From: Cucumis sativus
Lineage: Eukaryota; Streptophyta; Magnoliopsida; Cucurbitales; Cucurbitaceae
Length of the DNA: 64,000 nucleotides
Assembly: GCF_000004075.3 (NCBI RefSeq)
Contig: NC_026655.2
Coordinates: forward strand, 22,119,489-22,183,488
Direction: 5' to 3'
Shown: one piece after another, positions 13,601 to 27,100 of the stretch
How positions within the stretch are numbered: position 1 is the stretch's first letter
Layout: every line of letters begins with the position of its first letter
Notes under the pieces: model-generated
What the model saw: only the letters and a program-made list of their open reading frames with translations
Told to the model about the DNA's origin: nothing
The model's database searches: none
Made by a program: the position numbers and the translations under genes

Positions 13601-15901
13601 TTGATGAATAATTTTATGAAAAAATAATTTATATATTTAGCTAGTTTAAGGTTTTTAAGTAAAATATTAAAGGTCGTATTGATGATATGATACTTTAGTG
13701 CATATATATACATGAATTTATTTTTGATTAACAAAAGGTGAAATAATAATACAAGAAAAATGAAGGACAAAAGTGTCATTAAAGGTTGTCTTAGAGATTC
13801 ATGATTCAAAATGGCATAAAAAATGAGTGAGATATTTTTGGTATGAACATTCTTAGATGTTTAGGTATCTGATTCCTATACATCAAACAACATTAATGCA
13901 AATTTTCCATACACGGTATAAAAAAATCATGAAGAATTTTTCTCAACTCTTCCATGTGATTTTTAAATGTCACGCATTCATTTTATAAAGAAAGTGATAA
14001 GTGAATGATATATACAAATTTTAATAAATGAATGCTTATTTTCCATTATATATATATTTGTACGATAGACGATAGAGAGAATAAAAAACGATACTTTCTT
14101 TTTGTTTCTAACCATATTTATATCACGGTTAAGTTATGCTTGCTATACAATAATATAACTTTTTTTTACTATATATATATGTTTACATTTTAAAATATTA
14201 TTGTCATAGGATTGATTCACGTGGTTAAAAAAACATAGTGAAATCACATTTTCTATTCTATTCCCGAACTCTGCAAGTAAGAATTAAAGATATTCACTTC
14301 TTAAACTATATCCCATGTACATGGACAAAAGTAAAGAAAGTTGAAAGTAAGAAAAAGAGAAGATTATAAAATAAGTATAATGGTAATGGATGCATTACTA
14401 AACGTGGGTCAAGTGATTAATATTGTCTTTTTAGAACTAAAACTTCTTTGTTCTAGATGACATCAAATCTTTTTCAAGATAGAATAAATTATTCTCGAAC
14501 TTTCAATTTTATATATGATAAATCTTTAATATTTTTAGAAAATTATTTTGTTTACTACTAGAAATAAATTTTTATAGTATGTCCATTTGAAACTATGCAC
14601 TTTAAATTTATGTAAACTAGGGCATATAAAAACTTGCTCACGTATACATGAACTTTATAAATGCGTTTTTAGGATAAAAGAAAGGTTATTTGGCTAAGTA
14701 CTATAGATGCCGACTTATAGACTTTTTCCTAAGGATTAACACAATAGATCAACTCATACAATAAAGTCAACAAAAGCTATAAATGAGTAAATCAAAGACA
14801 TAAGGTTGACATCTAGGGTTGATCGTGACGAAAGAATTATATCTTAACATTTTCCTCCTAGACCTACTACATTAATTTGTTTGGATTTGCGGATGAAATA
14901 ATCTCAATCATTTGTATCAAAATTAAATTAATAGTGGTCTAGCTAATGACTTGGCCTCTTTGCCCTTAAGACTTTTGCTTTTTTTAAAAATGTTCGAGTC
15001 TTCAAAATGTGTTGTTTTTTAAAAATACAATATTTTTCTCGTAAGTTTGAAAACTTATATCATATCTTTTTAATGTATATATATAAAATCAAACTTGCAA
15101 TATTTAAAAGAAAAAAAAAATGAACTAAGCCCTTCAAACCAAAGATAATAAATAATTTATCACTAAACAAAATCACTCTTTCTAGTTAATTAAAAAAAAT
15201 TAATCGATAAAGTTTGAGAGAGTAACTCTATATTAACAAATTTATTATTTGGACGTGAGCAAAAGACTATTTTCGACTACTTGTTATGATACAATTTTAA
15301 ATGATTAATTGATAAAAAAAACAAAATCGACTTGTAAACATAATATTATATTAAATAAATAGCATAGTATCGTTTTCTTTAGTTAAAATTGTAGAGTATG
15401 GAATCAAACTATATTTGATCTTTTAAACATTAGTTGGTGTTTTATATATCTCAATATGCATATATATAATTATTCCACATTGACCTATAACTATTTGACC
15501 ATAATTTATATATAAAACATAAATCAAACTTCTCTTAGTTGTTTCCATTATTTATTTTTTAACAACTTTAACACGTCTTTCATCAATAATAATATTTTCT
15601 AAAAGGCAAGAGAACTTATCAATAAATTAGAGAATTTTTTTTAACAAGATATAATGGCTTTTTTAGAAGATAATTTAAACATATATCAAGAGAATCAAAG
15701 TCAAAGTTGAAGTTGTTGATGCCATGCAAAATTGTTGTTGGTAGAAAGTTAAATAATACCTATTTGTAGCTATGAAGACCGACAGATAGAATCGATCTTG
15801 AACCATAAATTTATTTGGTTAAGTTTTAGAGACTAATTCATGAGTTTTCTACACTTAGATTGTATTCAAACTGTAAACATATATAACACAGAGTTAAAAA
15901 A

Positions 15902-16030
15902 TTACAGGTATAGCAAAATTTATCTACGTCTATCAATAATAGAAATATATAATTAATGATCTATGTTGTAAACATTGATCTACGAACGATAGAATTATAT
16001 CGTTGATAGACTTTGCTATTTTTAAAAATG
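15902..16030. repeat. Small inverted-repeat element of a dispersed 'GTCTATCA' family
   Basis: The left arm has TATAGCAAAATTTATCTACGTCTATCA (split here as TATAGCAAAATT and ACGTCTATCA). The right arm has TGATAGACTTTGCTATTTTT, an approximate reverse complement. This gives a MITE-like hairpin of about 130 bp. Related sequence (GATAG.CTTTG, and TTTCATTTTGCTATATTTAAAAATG) recurs near 13340-13400, 20500-20640, 25886-25935, 42990-43075 and 47350-47450. Membership was judged by eye. Confidence 0.45.
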
Positions 16031-16621
16031 TTGGGATTCCGTTTTAATAAAAAAAAAAGAGTTTTGTGGGCTAAAAAAAGTCAACCAATGGGCTTTCTTT
16101 GAATGGGCCAAATAGGGGATTAAAGTCATTTATAGAGTAAACATATGCATACTCTTTAATATTTGAAAAATTATAATTTTGGAAGGAAGAGAGAAAACTA
16201 AAACATAAGAAAGGAAAACAAAAACTACAAACGAATTTTTAGTTAAACTTCCAAAACACACACACACACACATTTCTATTTGTAGTACATTATTTCCCTG
16301 ATATGTATATTAAATATTTTGATTGTTTGTCAAAAGTTCATCTAAATACAATTTTTGATTTACTTAAATGTTTGAGATAATTAATGTTAAGTACTTAGAT
16401 ACACGACCAGTCGAATTGGGAATAGTTAAATAATTACAAAAACACAAAAAAGAATTATAACCTAATTTTCTTAGTTTTCAAAACTTGACTTGATTTTTGA
16501 AAACGTTGATAGAAACTCGATAATTAACAAAGTTAAAAAGATAAAGGTTGTTGAAGAGATGTATTTTCAAAAACTAAAAACCAAAACCAAATTTCAACCC
16601 AATAAGTGTTACCTAAAAGAT

Positions 16622-16663
16622 CAATATATAATATTCTCGTAACAATATATAATATTCTCGTAA
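16622..16663. repeat. Perfect 21-bp tandem duplication
   Basis: A 21-base unit beginning CAATATATAATATTCTCG occurs twice head to tail without a mismatch (16622-16642 and 16643-16663). It is intergenic with no obvious function. Confidence 0.9.
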
Positions 16664-17887
16664 ATTTAAGAGAGATTGATTATAGGCTATTAAAAAACCT
16701 AGACAAATGAGTTATAAAGGTTTTTAAATAAAAACATTTTCTTTTTAAATCAATTTGAGCCAACCCTTAAAATTTTTTAAATTACAAACCCTAATATAAC
16801 TCTACCTCATAATTATTGTTTGATCATATATATATATATATATAAAAATAAAAGACAACCCAACATTGATTTTATTTGTTTCCTTTTAAAATAGCAAAAT
16901 CCAAGATAGAAGATATGAACTTGGGAAACAAGTAGGGATGAGAACATGGAAAATAGGCTAAGCTTTGCCATTGCTTCTGTCCAAAACACATAGTGAAGAA
17001 AACAAGAAAAACCAATATCATATTTTATTATATACACACATACTATTATCAATAAATTGTTGTTGTTGTAAATTAAATTAAAAAATATATATTAAAAAGA
17101 AAAAGAAAAAAAGTATTTAGTTTGGTGTGGTTGGAAACTCCTTAAATATTAATTATAGTGATATGGTCAATGGGTATACATGTGGAGCATCACAATCTCC
17201 GCCGCTATTTCCCTTACCTTACTCTTTTAATCCTAAAATAATACTTAATTCATATATTACCACTCCAACTTAATACCTAACACATCAACTATCGTTCTTA
17301 ATTTGAGTTTTTTGTAAGGCTCGTTGGCATGCTTTTTCATCTTTGAAAACAAACGGTTCCATCTCTATTTCACATAATATATGCTAGAATGCTTTAGTCG
17401 CCCCTGTCAATTGGAGCAAGTTTTAATCCTTTCCACCTACAGTTCTTTTACAAGTTTGTGGTCTTAATTACAATAACTGTTTGGCACCCTCTAGGTGATC
17501 ACCTCCAATGACCAATGCAAACTAACTTAATTAACAAACAACTCCATCCATCCATTACAATACTAAAAGAACATATATACAACTCATGAAAGTATTTTTA
17601 TATACAAATTTTAAATTGTTAGTTTAATGTCATATTTTATAGTAATTAATTTAATACCAAGGTGAACACACTGAGTACGTGTCAACCCCACAAACTCTGT
17701 CAATAAAAGTATTTTGATAAAATGTAGCTTAAACACATATGAAAAAAGAAAATGACATTATTTTTTTTTAAAAGAAAAAGATATAGGCAACCCAAATAAA
17801 CCCATAAGCAATATGCATGTGTGTAATATATATTCCTCAATTACAATAGTTTACATGTAGAAAAAGTTGTAAAATTAAAATACTTAC

Positions 17888-17978
17888 TTAACTCAATTAG
17901 TTTAGGCACGTGTTGTTGACCACAAGATTATAAGTTTAAATTCTTATATCTTTGTATTACTATTGTACTTAAAAAAAT
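17888..17978 (+). mobile_element. Degenerate SINE-like (tRNA-related) fragment
   Basis: The segment reads TTAACTCAATTAGTTTAGGC, then ATAAGTTTAAATTCTTAT, and ends near TATTGTACTTAAAAAAA. These resemble a weakened A box, a weakened B box and an A-rich tail of a plant tRNA-derived SINE. A second copy of the 3' half occurs at 22843-22893. Target duplications were not found. Confidence 0.35.
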
Positions 17979-18546
17979 TATTATAATTAGAATCTAAGTT
18001 ACTAACTAGATTATTTTTTTATTTAAAAAAAACCGAAAAAAAATATATGTTTAGTTCAAACGAGAGTATCTTCTAATTAATTATAACATATGAAAATTTA
18101 TTTTAATGTGCAATATAAAAAGTATCTAATCTTGTAATTTTGTTGTTTACTTTGTACGAGGCATATTTTGGTTTTAAATTGTAAAACATAAGAAAAAATA
18201 TGGATGTAAATGAATAATGGTGGCACAATAATGATAATTAAGCAAATAAAAATAGTTTACGTGTAATAAAATTAGAATTCTTTAGTTAAAAAGAATTATA
18301 CTTTTCAAATACACTAATATGAATTTCAGGTATAATATAACTCAACAACCAATTATTAATTGTTAAACTCTCTATGCATAGTCCAATATTGTAAAAAAGA
18401 AAAAGAAAAAACGAATTACCTCAAAATATTTTATTTTTTTCAAAAGTTTCAAAATCACACAACAATTTTTTATAATTTTATTTTCTCTTTTATTTATATA
18501 ATTTAGAAAAAAAAAAGACAAAAAGAAAGCAAATTAATTATAGTAA

Positions 18547-20052
18547 TTAAGAAGGAATCAATTTGTCATTTCTCATGACATCAATCCAATACAACATAGA
18601 ATCCAACATCTTGTATTTCACATTGAACCCCAATCGGTCCGACTTAGCTCGACTCGCCACCATTTTTTCCGGCAGCCTAAACAATGTGTCTAAGAACCCC
18701 CAATTCGCCAACTCTTCCATTTCCGTCGTCACCAACCCTTCCTCCTCCACTATCTCCGCCCACACCTTCCCTTTGTCCCCCATTGCCGCCGTATAGTGAA
18801 ACTCCTTCGAAAACATTCTCTCCTTCTCTTCCTCTGCGCCCGTTGTCGCCACTCCAAGTTTCTCCGCCACCGCCCCCCATATCTCCTTCCACCGGAAACT
18901 CCACCCGTTGCACACGTTGAATGCTTCCCCGTCTGCGGTTGCTGTATTTTAATTAAGAATATAATATTAAATTCATCTCTCGTTTATCTATGATGATTGT
19001 TATGTTTTCATTCTGTTTTTCAACGATTATATCTCTTCTTCGTGTGTAAATTAATGTGGGGAGAGTATGAATAGGTGCCACTATTGCTAATGAAAATAGG
19101 TGTAACAATCATTACTCATTTTAATAAAATTTCTCCCATATTTTGACGTAATTCTAGACGACGACATTTATGAAATACTAATTCATTTAACAAAATCATA
19201 AGTATAAAGTTCGTGTAGCTCATCAAATTTTCTGGGCCTGAGAAGAAATCACATACCATTTATTTCAACAGCTTTAGTTGCGACCCATATGTGTTGCTCT
19301 GCTGTGAGTCGAGCATCGGAACCGTCGATATAAACCTCCTCCCAGCAAGCCGCCGTGCCGCCGAACACAAATGGCATCTTCAACTTCTTACAGATGGCAC
19401 CATAAACACACAAACTCCCCATAAAATTAAAGAAAGTTCGGTTCGAACATCCCAATATCAAACCGGGTCGGAGAACACTCCACGCCACCATTCTCCGCCC
19501 ACAGGACAACCGCTCACGGAGGAGATCTTCCAACACGTAATAAAAATTGTTCCCAGATTCCGCTCTCGGACTATCCTCACAATAAACCACCTCCCCTTCT
19601 CCTCCGCCGCCGCAGCCAGCGGCGAGTCTCGTCAACGAAGCATAATGTTTGATCCCAGTCTGTAGAGAGACGTGGCGGAGGGCCGGCGCGGACGGGAGAA
19701 TGGCGTCGAGGGCGTTGGCCAACATGGCCCGATTCTGATCGGAGCAATCCGGGGAATCTAACCGGAGCTGAGCTGCCCAAGTGATCCAAAAGAGGTGGGT
19801 GACGTGGCGAACGGGAGAGAGATTCTGTTGAACGGACCGGCGGTCGAGCAAATCACAAGAGATGAAATGAAATTTGGGATGGGAGATGGGAGAGACATTG
19901 TCCGGCCGCCGTGCGACGCCGTAGACTTTCCAGCCGGCGGTGGAGAGAAGGGTTTTGGCCAACTGTTTTCCGACCAAACCGGTGACTCCAAATATGACAG
20001 CGACGAGTTCGCCATTGGCATCCAAATTTGTGTTGATTATTTCGACCGCCAT
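18547..20052 (-). CDS. Progesterone 5-beta-reductase/iridoid synthase-like (PRISE) reductase, 2 exons
   Basis: Minus-strand exons are 19257-20052 and 18547-18941, with a 315-base GT-AG intron, giving 396 residues. The N-terminus has the Rossmann NADPH-binding motif GVTGLVG (residues 22-28) and the GVARRP element typical of PRISE enzymes. Motif-based assignment puts the catalytic lysine in LQTGIKHY (K135) and the tyrosine in NFYYVLED (Y171/Y172). The C-terminal half carries [11 protein letters not shown] and [10 protein letters not shown], closer to the At5g58750-type branch than to classical VEP1. Family members reduce activated C=C bonds of enones such as progesterone or 8-oxogeranial. The true substrate cannot be read here. 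Coding exons are visibly GC-rich against AT-rich flanks. No companion biosynthetic gene lies nearby. Confidence 0.93.
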
Positions 20053-20079
20053 TGATGGAATTATTCGAATTCTTAAGCC

Positions 20080-20095
20080 TTATATATATATATAT
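20080..20095 (-). promoter_or_regulatory. TATA-like run upstream of the PRISE gene
   Basis: A (TA)n run sits about 30-45 bases before the start codon of the minus-strand reductase. It could be the TATA box with a very short leader, or simply a microsatellite. Transcript data would decide. Confidence 0.35.
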
Positions 20096-23000
20096 TACAT
20101 ATGTTTGTTGTTGAAGATCTTGGAGAATATTTCTAGAACCTAAATATACGGAGTACTCAATAATGTTACTTCAAATGGGAATATCTTATTTTATTAATTT
20201 ATTGTTTTTTTAACTTATTTAATAACTCAAAAATTAAAAGTAACAAAATTACGACAATAGAGTCTATCTTACAAACATTTTCTAAATTTAGAAAACTACA
20301 AATTTAAAAGTGATAACCTATGATTAACGTCTGATTCGGATAACTTATGATTAGTCGTCTAATATAACTAATTTTGTCATATTCGTAATATAAAAAATTG
20401 ATATAATGAGCTGCTTTTTTTAAATGTTTTGGCCATTTGATGCAATTTTTTAAAGTTAAATTACAAAATAATTAGGTTTATTTTTGGATAAACAAAAGTA
20501 TTTATAAAATATCACGGTCTATTTTTGTGTCTATCTCTATTATGACAAGTCTATAACGGTAGATTATGATACTATGTCGTTAATAAAAAATAGGATTGAT
20601 TTATATATTTATCATAGACTTTTTCTTTTTATTTTAACAAATTATAATAATTAAATTCTTAACTTTTATTTTTTACAAACTAAAAGGATGGGATTTGTAA
20701 TTTAACGTAATAGAAACATGATAGGTAGACCCTAAACCTAAATGCTAGATTCATTCATATATACTTACTAGAAATTTTTGAATGAATTTCTCGTAACATG
20801 AACATGTAGGTTAAAGTGAAAAAAGAAAAACTCTAGTGATTAAAGAATTTAATTTGGTTTGAGAACCTCTAATTCTAAAATACCAAAAAATATATAAATA
20901 AATCAATATGATTTCAACCAAATATGAGTTAGACATATATTTCTTTGAGATATCAAAGTTGATCTTGAGATAAGGATCAACAAATTCTTTGACCAAAGAT
21001 TCGAATACTTGGGAGAGTTAATCTCATTTGAATATTCTTGACATATAATTAAATTTAAAAACAAATTGCAAAAGTCAAGAAACTCCTACTATATGTATAA
21101 AGAAGCACAAACGCTAAAATTGATTATCATAATCTCGAAACAATCGTAATAATGAATGTTTTAGACAATCTCCCAATAAAAATCTAATGTCATATCATAA
21201 TCATTTCAAATATACAAAAAACATCTCTACTTAGTTAATTAATAATATGTAATAAAAAGAACAATCAAAATTACTTCAACATCATTCAATAAAACACGAG
21301 CAATAATTTGATCGACAATTCATACAAGAGATTATTAGAACACATATCATGTAAATATTTTGTTGATAGTGGATGATGAGAACTCCCATCCATTGAAAAG
21401 TGTGAATTGGATGATAGTATATATTGAAAAGATGAAGATATCTCATAAACCGATAAACTATATAAAGTATATCTAGTTTATATGATATTATAATATCCAT
21501 AAAATTGAAGCATATATATTCAATCCAAATAAAAGAAAAAAATGAGAGAAAATAGTGAACCTAAAAGTACACTATCTCAAAGGAAAAAGTTGACTAGGAG
21601 ACCTCATAATTGGATTGAAAAAAAAAAACTTAAGAAAGAAGAAGATGAATAATAATGGTGGAATTTGTCTTTTGAAGTTTCCAAGAGAGAGGTTTTATGC
21701 GGAAATGAAGGAGAAAGTTTTGCTTAGTTTATGGAGAACTTCTTTTTATACCATTTTCCTTTTTCAAACATATCAAATGCTCTATCAAAATGAGTGAAGA
21801 TTTGTGATTATAAGTAAATTTTTACTATGTAAATTATGAAGACATATATTCTTAATCAAAATGTCAAATCTTAATAATCTTTAACCTTTCACATTTCGTG
21901 GAACTTTAATAATTAAATTGTTAACTTTCTAAAAATTATATCAATTTCAGTTCTTGAAACTTGAAGAAAGTTTGACCAAAATTACAATCTTTAGGGTTTT
22001 AGGGTTTGTGGTAATGCAAAGTTTTGCAAATTTGAACTTAATTTTTATTTTTCTTTTCACACTAAATTTTCAAAAACTGATAATTTTGTCTATTTAGTTA
22101 TGAATATTCAAGATAAAAAATAATTAAAACCAACAAATTCAGTAGGTCAAGTTCAATCTACGAATAAAGTGTGCATGATCAACTAAGAACAAAGAACTAC
22201 TTACATTCAACCTTGTTCAAGTGTCCTTAGAAGCCTAACTAATAATTTAATTAAATCTTAGATAGTTTCATACAATCCCTTTGGTTCTACCCAACGTTCC
22301 TTTTGGAGAATACTTACCTCCACATTGTTCATTAACCATTTTATTTAATAGGAATCTCATTATACTTTTTTTACTATTAAGATCAGAAAGAAGGGCAAAC
22401 AATCAATTTTTGTAATTAGTACACTAGATTAAAGGTAATGAAAATTGGCTAAGGAAATGATTAGGGTATACAAAATTAAACCCACAAATTCTTTTTAAAT
22501 GTTCCTATCATTTTAAGTTTAGGAACCTATATTGATTTGACCAAATGAAAATGACTAAAATACCCTTTCAATTTAATAAATCTTTACATTAAAAGAATCA
22601 TAAAATTAAACAAAACTATTAATTTAATTAAAAATGAGAGAGAAGAAAAGAGAGTTTAATTAAGCAGCTAATTAAGGTTGGAATGGACCCCTTTTAATTA
22701 AGACGTGCAACCAAGACAATAGAAGTTTAAGATATTAAAGAAACAGCCGTATGCTGAAGACCCACAAGTTTAATTTAAATATACAACCCTTTCCTTGTGT
22801 GACAAGGACCAATAATGCTATATGCCAACGAATTAACTCTTTTTTCGTGGTTCGATTCTCATTCTATAGTTATTATTGTTGTACCTAAGAAAATCTCTTT
22901 CACTTTTACTATATTAAAAAAAGGAGTTAATGTTAAACATTAATTACCATGAGCTAGTTTCTCTCGTATTGCAGTATTGCACACCACGTTCCAAAAGTGA

Positions 23001-24195
23001 GTTTAGCTTAACAAATTATTGAGACACACTTTTATGTTACTCTGGTTATTATCAGTCACATTATTATTGGCTCCATTTTTTTTTTAATAATGAAATTTTA
23101 AAAGTGAAAGAATAAGTTAATATGATATAGATCACAAAACTTATTTGAAAAATGTTGCGAGTAAAAAAGTGAATACTTTATTTGACCAAGTGTGGAGATC
23201 AAACCCATAGAGTCTATCAATTATTTGACTAAGTATGGAGACCAACCATACAGACGGTCATGAAATGGTGAGTTTTATTGAATAACCTATAGGAATAGCC
23301 ATAATGCCATGAGTATAGGGTCCAACTCATAAAGACATGCATATAAATAAGGCTAAAGGAGGTCATGAAATAGGACGATTTAACGGTTAATAACTACTTA
23401 AATGCCCCTACATAACCGAGAGGACGCATAAGAATTGAACTACTCTGAAATTACTAACTTGATTGTCGGAGTGTCGGTGTTGATGGCGGCCAAGCACCTA
23501 AATTGGTGCGAATTTTTTTATTTTGCAAAATTTGTATCAATGGAAAAAACAACAAATGGGAGGAACATAACATTTTTTTAAAAAAAATTAGAGATCTAAA
23601 TAATTTTGTCATCAACTTGTTAGAAAAACATTGGGAAGAATTACAATGAAACACTAAATCGAATATGAGTTTGAAGGCTTCAATTATTATCAAAGTCAAA
23701 TTATTTGACAAGTAAAGTAAGCAGAAGAAGGTTTGAAAATGAGGCAAATTGTATTTTTTGAAAATTAAGAAGAGAAGAGCATTTCTTACACCATTTTCTC
23801 TTTTAAAAAAAAGAATTATAGAAACAAAATTGTTTGGTAATTAAGAATGCAATAAGGCCTAGTCAACTAGGGCACATGTTCATCTTACAACCTCCACCAC
23901 TATTTCCACTTGACAAAAACTATATTTTATCCGTCGGCTACTTAAATTATAATTCAATTTTAGTCGTTAAACCTCATCATGATTTGATGTAGTGATAAAT
24001 AAAAATATTGAATTTGTGAAATATCAGTTAAGTGAAAATCTTGTTCGTTCGTTCAATCTAAGATATAGTTTTCTACATAGCTAAAATTTAACATTTTATA
24101 AGTTTAGTTGCTTAATACCTAAATGCTAAAGGATCAAACTGAGTTCAGAAATTAAAAAATCTATTTTCTCAAGCACACTTAATTAATTACTAAGT
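20096..24195. other. 4.1-kb intergenic region, no gene supported
   Basis: AT-rich sequence. It contains a diverged copy of the dispersed GATAGA family (about 20500-20640), a SINE-like 3' fragment (22843-22893) and a 43-base imperfect direct repeat around TTATTTGAC(C/T)AAGT (starting 23178 and 23221). The short open frames, including one at 21615-21797, show no recognisable motif. Confidence 0.55.
22843..22893 (+). mobile_element. SINE-like 3' fragment with B-box-like motif
   Basis: GTGGTTCGATTCTC (22847-22860) matches a polymerase III B box well. It is followed by TTATTGTTGTACCTAAGAAAA, similar to the tail of the fragment at 17888-17978. No convincing A box is present, so this is at most a truncated copy. 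Confidence 0.35.
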
Positions 24196-27100
24196 TTATG
24201 AACAAAAAAAACAGGAAGAAATTGCTACATAACTTAGGACAAGTACCAATCCTTTGATGTAATTTGAACTTCCATCCTGACCAAAAAAATAAAATATGGT
24301 CAGATTCTTACGTTAATCATAATAATAAAACTTAAACCCACTATTATTTGATAAACAAGTTAGGTTTTTCAACATTAAATATTCTTTGAAAATATTCACA
24401 AATAAAGATATCAAGCTTAGCTAATTTAGGTGAAAAACACAATACCTGTAAGGTGAAGATAGTTAAGATGATGGTGAAGGCAAGAGAAGAAGTTTCAATG
24501 ATACCAAAATCAAGATCCATTTTGATGCCCATACACCATCCAACAATCACACTCAATGGCACCTAATTTTTTTTCAAATTTACCATCAAACAAAACCATT
24601 AGAAAATTAAGAGTATAGATATATATATATAGAAGGAAATTTTCTCATAATCAACTCTTATATACAATAATATATTCAAATCCTAAGTTTAAAATTGTAA
24701 TGATCTTGATGATAATATAGATACATTTTAGTCAACTAGTAGTTTACCACAAATAGGGAAATTTGGGCTGCAGATCCCAAGGCTATTCCTAGTGTTATAT
24801 CCTACACAAGAAGCACACAAGGAGAAAATAAAATTTTATAAAATGTTATGTATATTTATCGATGGAATTCTAATTTGGTAATTTGAATTTAATTTTGGAG
24901 TGTATATAATACAAATACCAATTTGTTCTTGACAGCAAAAATAATTGATCCAGCATGTTCTGCTGCATTCCCCATAATTGGTACCAAAATTATGCTTACA
25001 AAGCTCATTGATACTCCCCATGATTTTGATGCATCCTATCATTTTTAACTCATTTCAATCAACCTTAACTTCAAAAATCAAAATAGGATAGGATGATACA
25101 TTCCTACCCGTTTAATAATCAAAGTTTTATTACATCTGTAGACACTACTCTCAAATCCATCTTTCTTTATTTGTTACCTACAACTAAAAAAATAGCTTTA
25201 AAAAAATTTACTTATTTTAAATTTGACTAAGAATAATTCAACCATTTTATTTTAAAAAGATACAAATCATTATAAGATATCGAGAGAAAATAAAATAGTT
25301 ATCATACGGAATCTTAGAGACTATGTTTAGATCATTAAAAGAAAGCACGTCGATCAAATTGAAAGGGATCAATGTTCTTGTCCTAGCTTTGCTAACTATT
25401 ATTTTTCTCCAAAACAAAAGCGCACAGGTTAAAATTGTTTGATCAAAATATTATATTTTAAAAAAATATTCAATACATTTAAGATGGCATTTAGCAATGA
25501 TATATAAATTTGAAGAAATTAAACTCTTGATAAAAAGAAAAAAGGAAAAAGAAAAGAATTATTTTTTATGTTACCTCAATTGTTGCAACAATGTATTGTG
25601 ATAAAATAGATATGAGTATGGTCATACCAACCAACCAAGCAATTGAACTCCAAATACCAACCACTGCCCTTTCTTCTTCTTCTTCTTCTTCATCCTCTTC
25701 CTCCTATTTATTACATTTTTTTTTTTGTTAGTTTAATTAAAATACTTAGTTCTAATAATAGGTATGTCAACTAATAAATAAAAGAAAATTAATGTAAATG
25801 AAAAAATTGGCATACAGTACACAGTATTGATCTCAAATATCATCCTAGCTATTAGTGTTTTATCATTGGTATAACCTCAACTTTTGTTGCATTTTGTAAT
25901 ATTTTGTTTCATTTTGCTATATTTAAAAATGCTTTAAAAAATTATTTACAATTCAATTTCTTTCTAATGCAACTTCTATCACAAACTATAGGAACAAAAT
26001 GCTAAATTTGTTTGTACTGAAAAAAATGCAAGTTCTACTGTAGACTAAAGTGCTGCTATATATAAGAAGGATGAAGGATGAAACGAGTAGGATATAGAAA
26101 AGTTACCTGTGGTAGACCAAAAAATTGGTGATGGGTTTTCAACTGGAAGAAGACATAAGCAATGTATGCAGTTAGCATTAGAAGGCTGCAAGTTCTTGAT
26201 AATTGAAGTACATAAACGTTTGTTGAGATCATCATTGTGGGTGATGCAAATGTAAACATCAATGGTAACGTTTGGCATAGCAATCCCAACAACAACAACA
26301 CACAGCTCACATTGGCCACTTTCTGTACGTAATTACCATAAAACCAAAAGAATCATATATCGTATAAATAACGAAAAAGTAAAAAAGAATTAGAAATAGT
26401 TAGGAAAAGAAAAGTTATATATATATATATTACTAGGTTGAAAGTCTGTTGCTTGTTGAGATTGGATAAGCCACCAAAAAGCAAGGAAGTCCCAAGAACA
26501 AGAAGCAAATTGGAAAGAATAGAACCCAAAAGAGAGAACTTCAAGACATTGACTTTGTTTTGATGAAGAGCAAACATTGCTATTATTAACTCTGTTGCAT
26601 TCCCACATGTTGCATTCACTAGCCCACCAACTGCATCCATTTACAAAATATTTACAAATACATCAAAATATCATATCATAATAAATATATATATATGACA
26701 TAACGTAATCTAAGGAATGGACGACGGTAGAGATTTCGAGTACCTGTGTGCCCTGTGTAGCATGCAATCTGCCTGAAATTATTTTTGCAAATAGAAGAAA
26801 GGAAATGAAAAGAAACTCATACAATAATCTTTTAATTCATTTAAAAAAGTATTGTTTTTGCTTTCATAATTTAGTTTATAACTTTAAATATAGAAAAACA
26901 ATTTTATTTAGATATTTATACATTCAATAAAAAAAACTCATAAAATACAACAATTCATTATAGAGTAATAAGGGTACTTACTCTGTCAAAAAGCTAACAC
27001 GTTCAGCAAGTGGAGCCAATCCGAGTAAGCTCAAACCAAATATCCATGTCTACGTGGCACAAAAGTCACCATCAAATATAATATATTAAACTTAATTTTT

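Larger units (their letters stand above)
10647..18546. other. 7.9-kb AT-rich intergenic region, no gene supported
   Basis: The first part is the promoter and leader of the AIRP2-like gene, with an A-run of about 24 at 10687-10710. The rest is very AT-rich with only short frames that lack family motifs or codon character. It holds a CA repeat (about 16255-16272), a perfect 21-bp tandem (16622-16663), a hairpin-like repeat (15902-16030) and a SINE-like fragment (17888-17978), each listed separately. Confidence 0.6.

Noticed and set aside
16813-17052. 79-codon minus-strand frame with hydrophobic character
   Set aside because: Hydrophobicity is explained by T-rich DNA; no signal peptide plus mature pattern and no recognisable family.
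18684-18920. Proline-rich plus-strand frame
   Set aside because: Antisense to GC-rich exon 2 of the PRISE gene.
21615-21797. 60-codon plus-strand frame starting MKKKNLRKKK
   Set aside because: No motif, lysine/asparagine content expected from AT-rich DNA, no intron partners or homology that I recognise.
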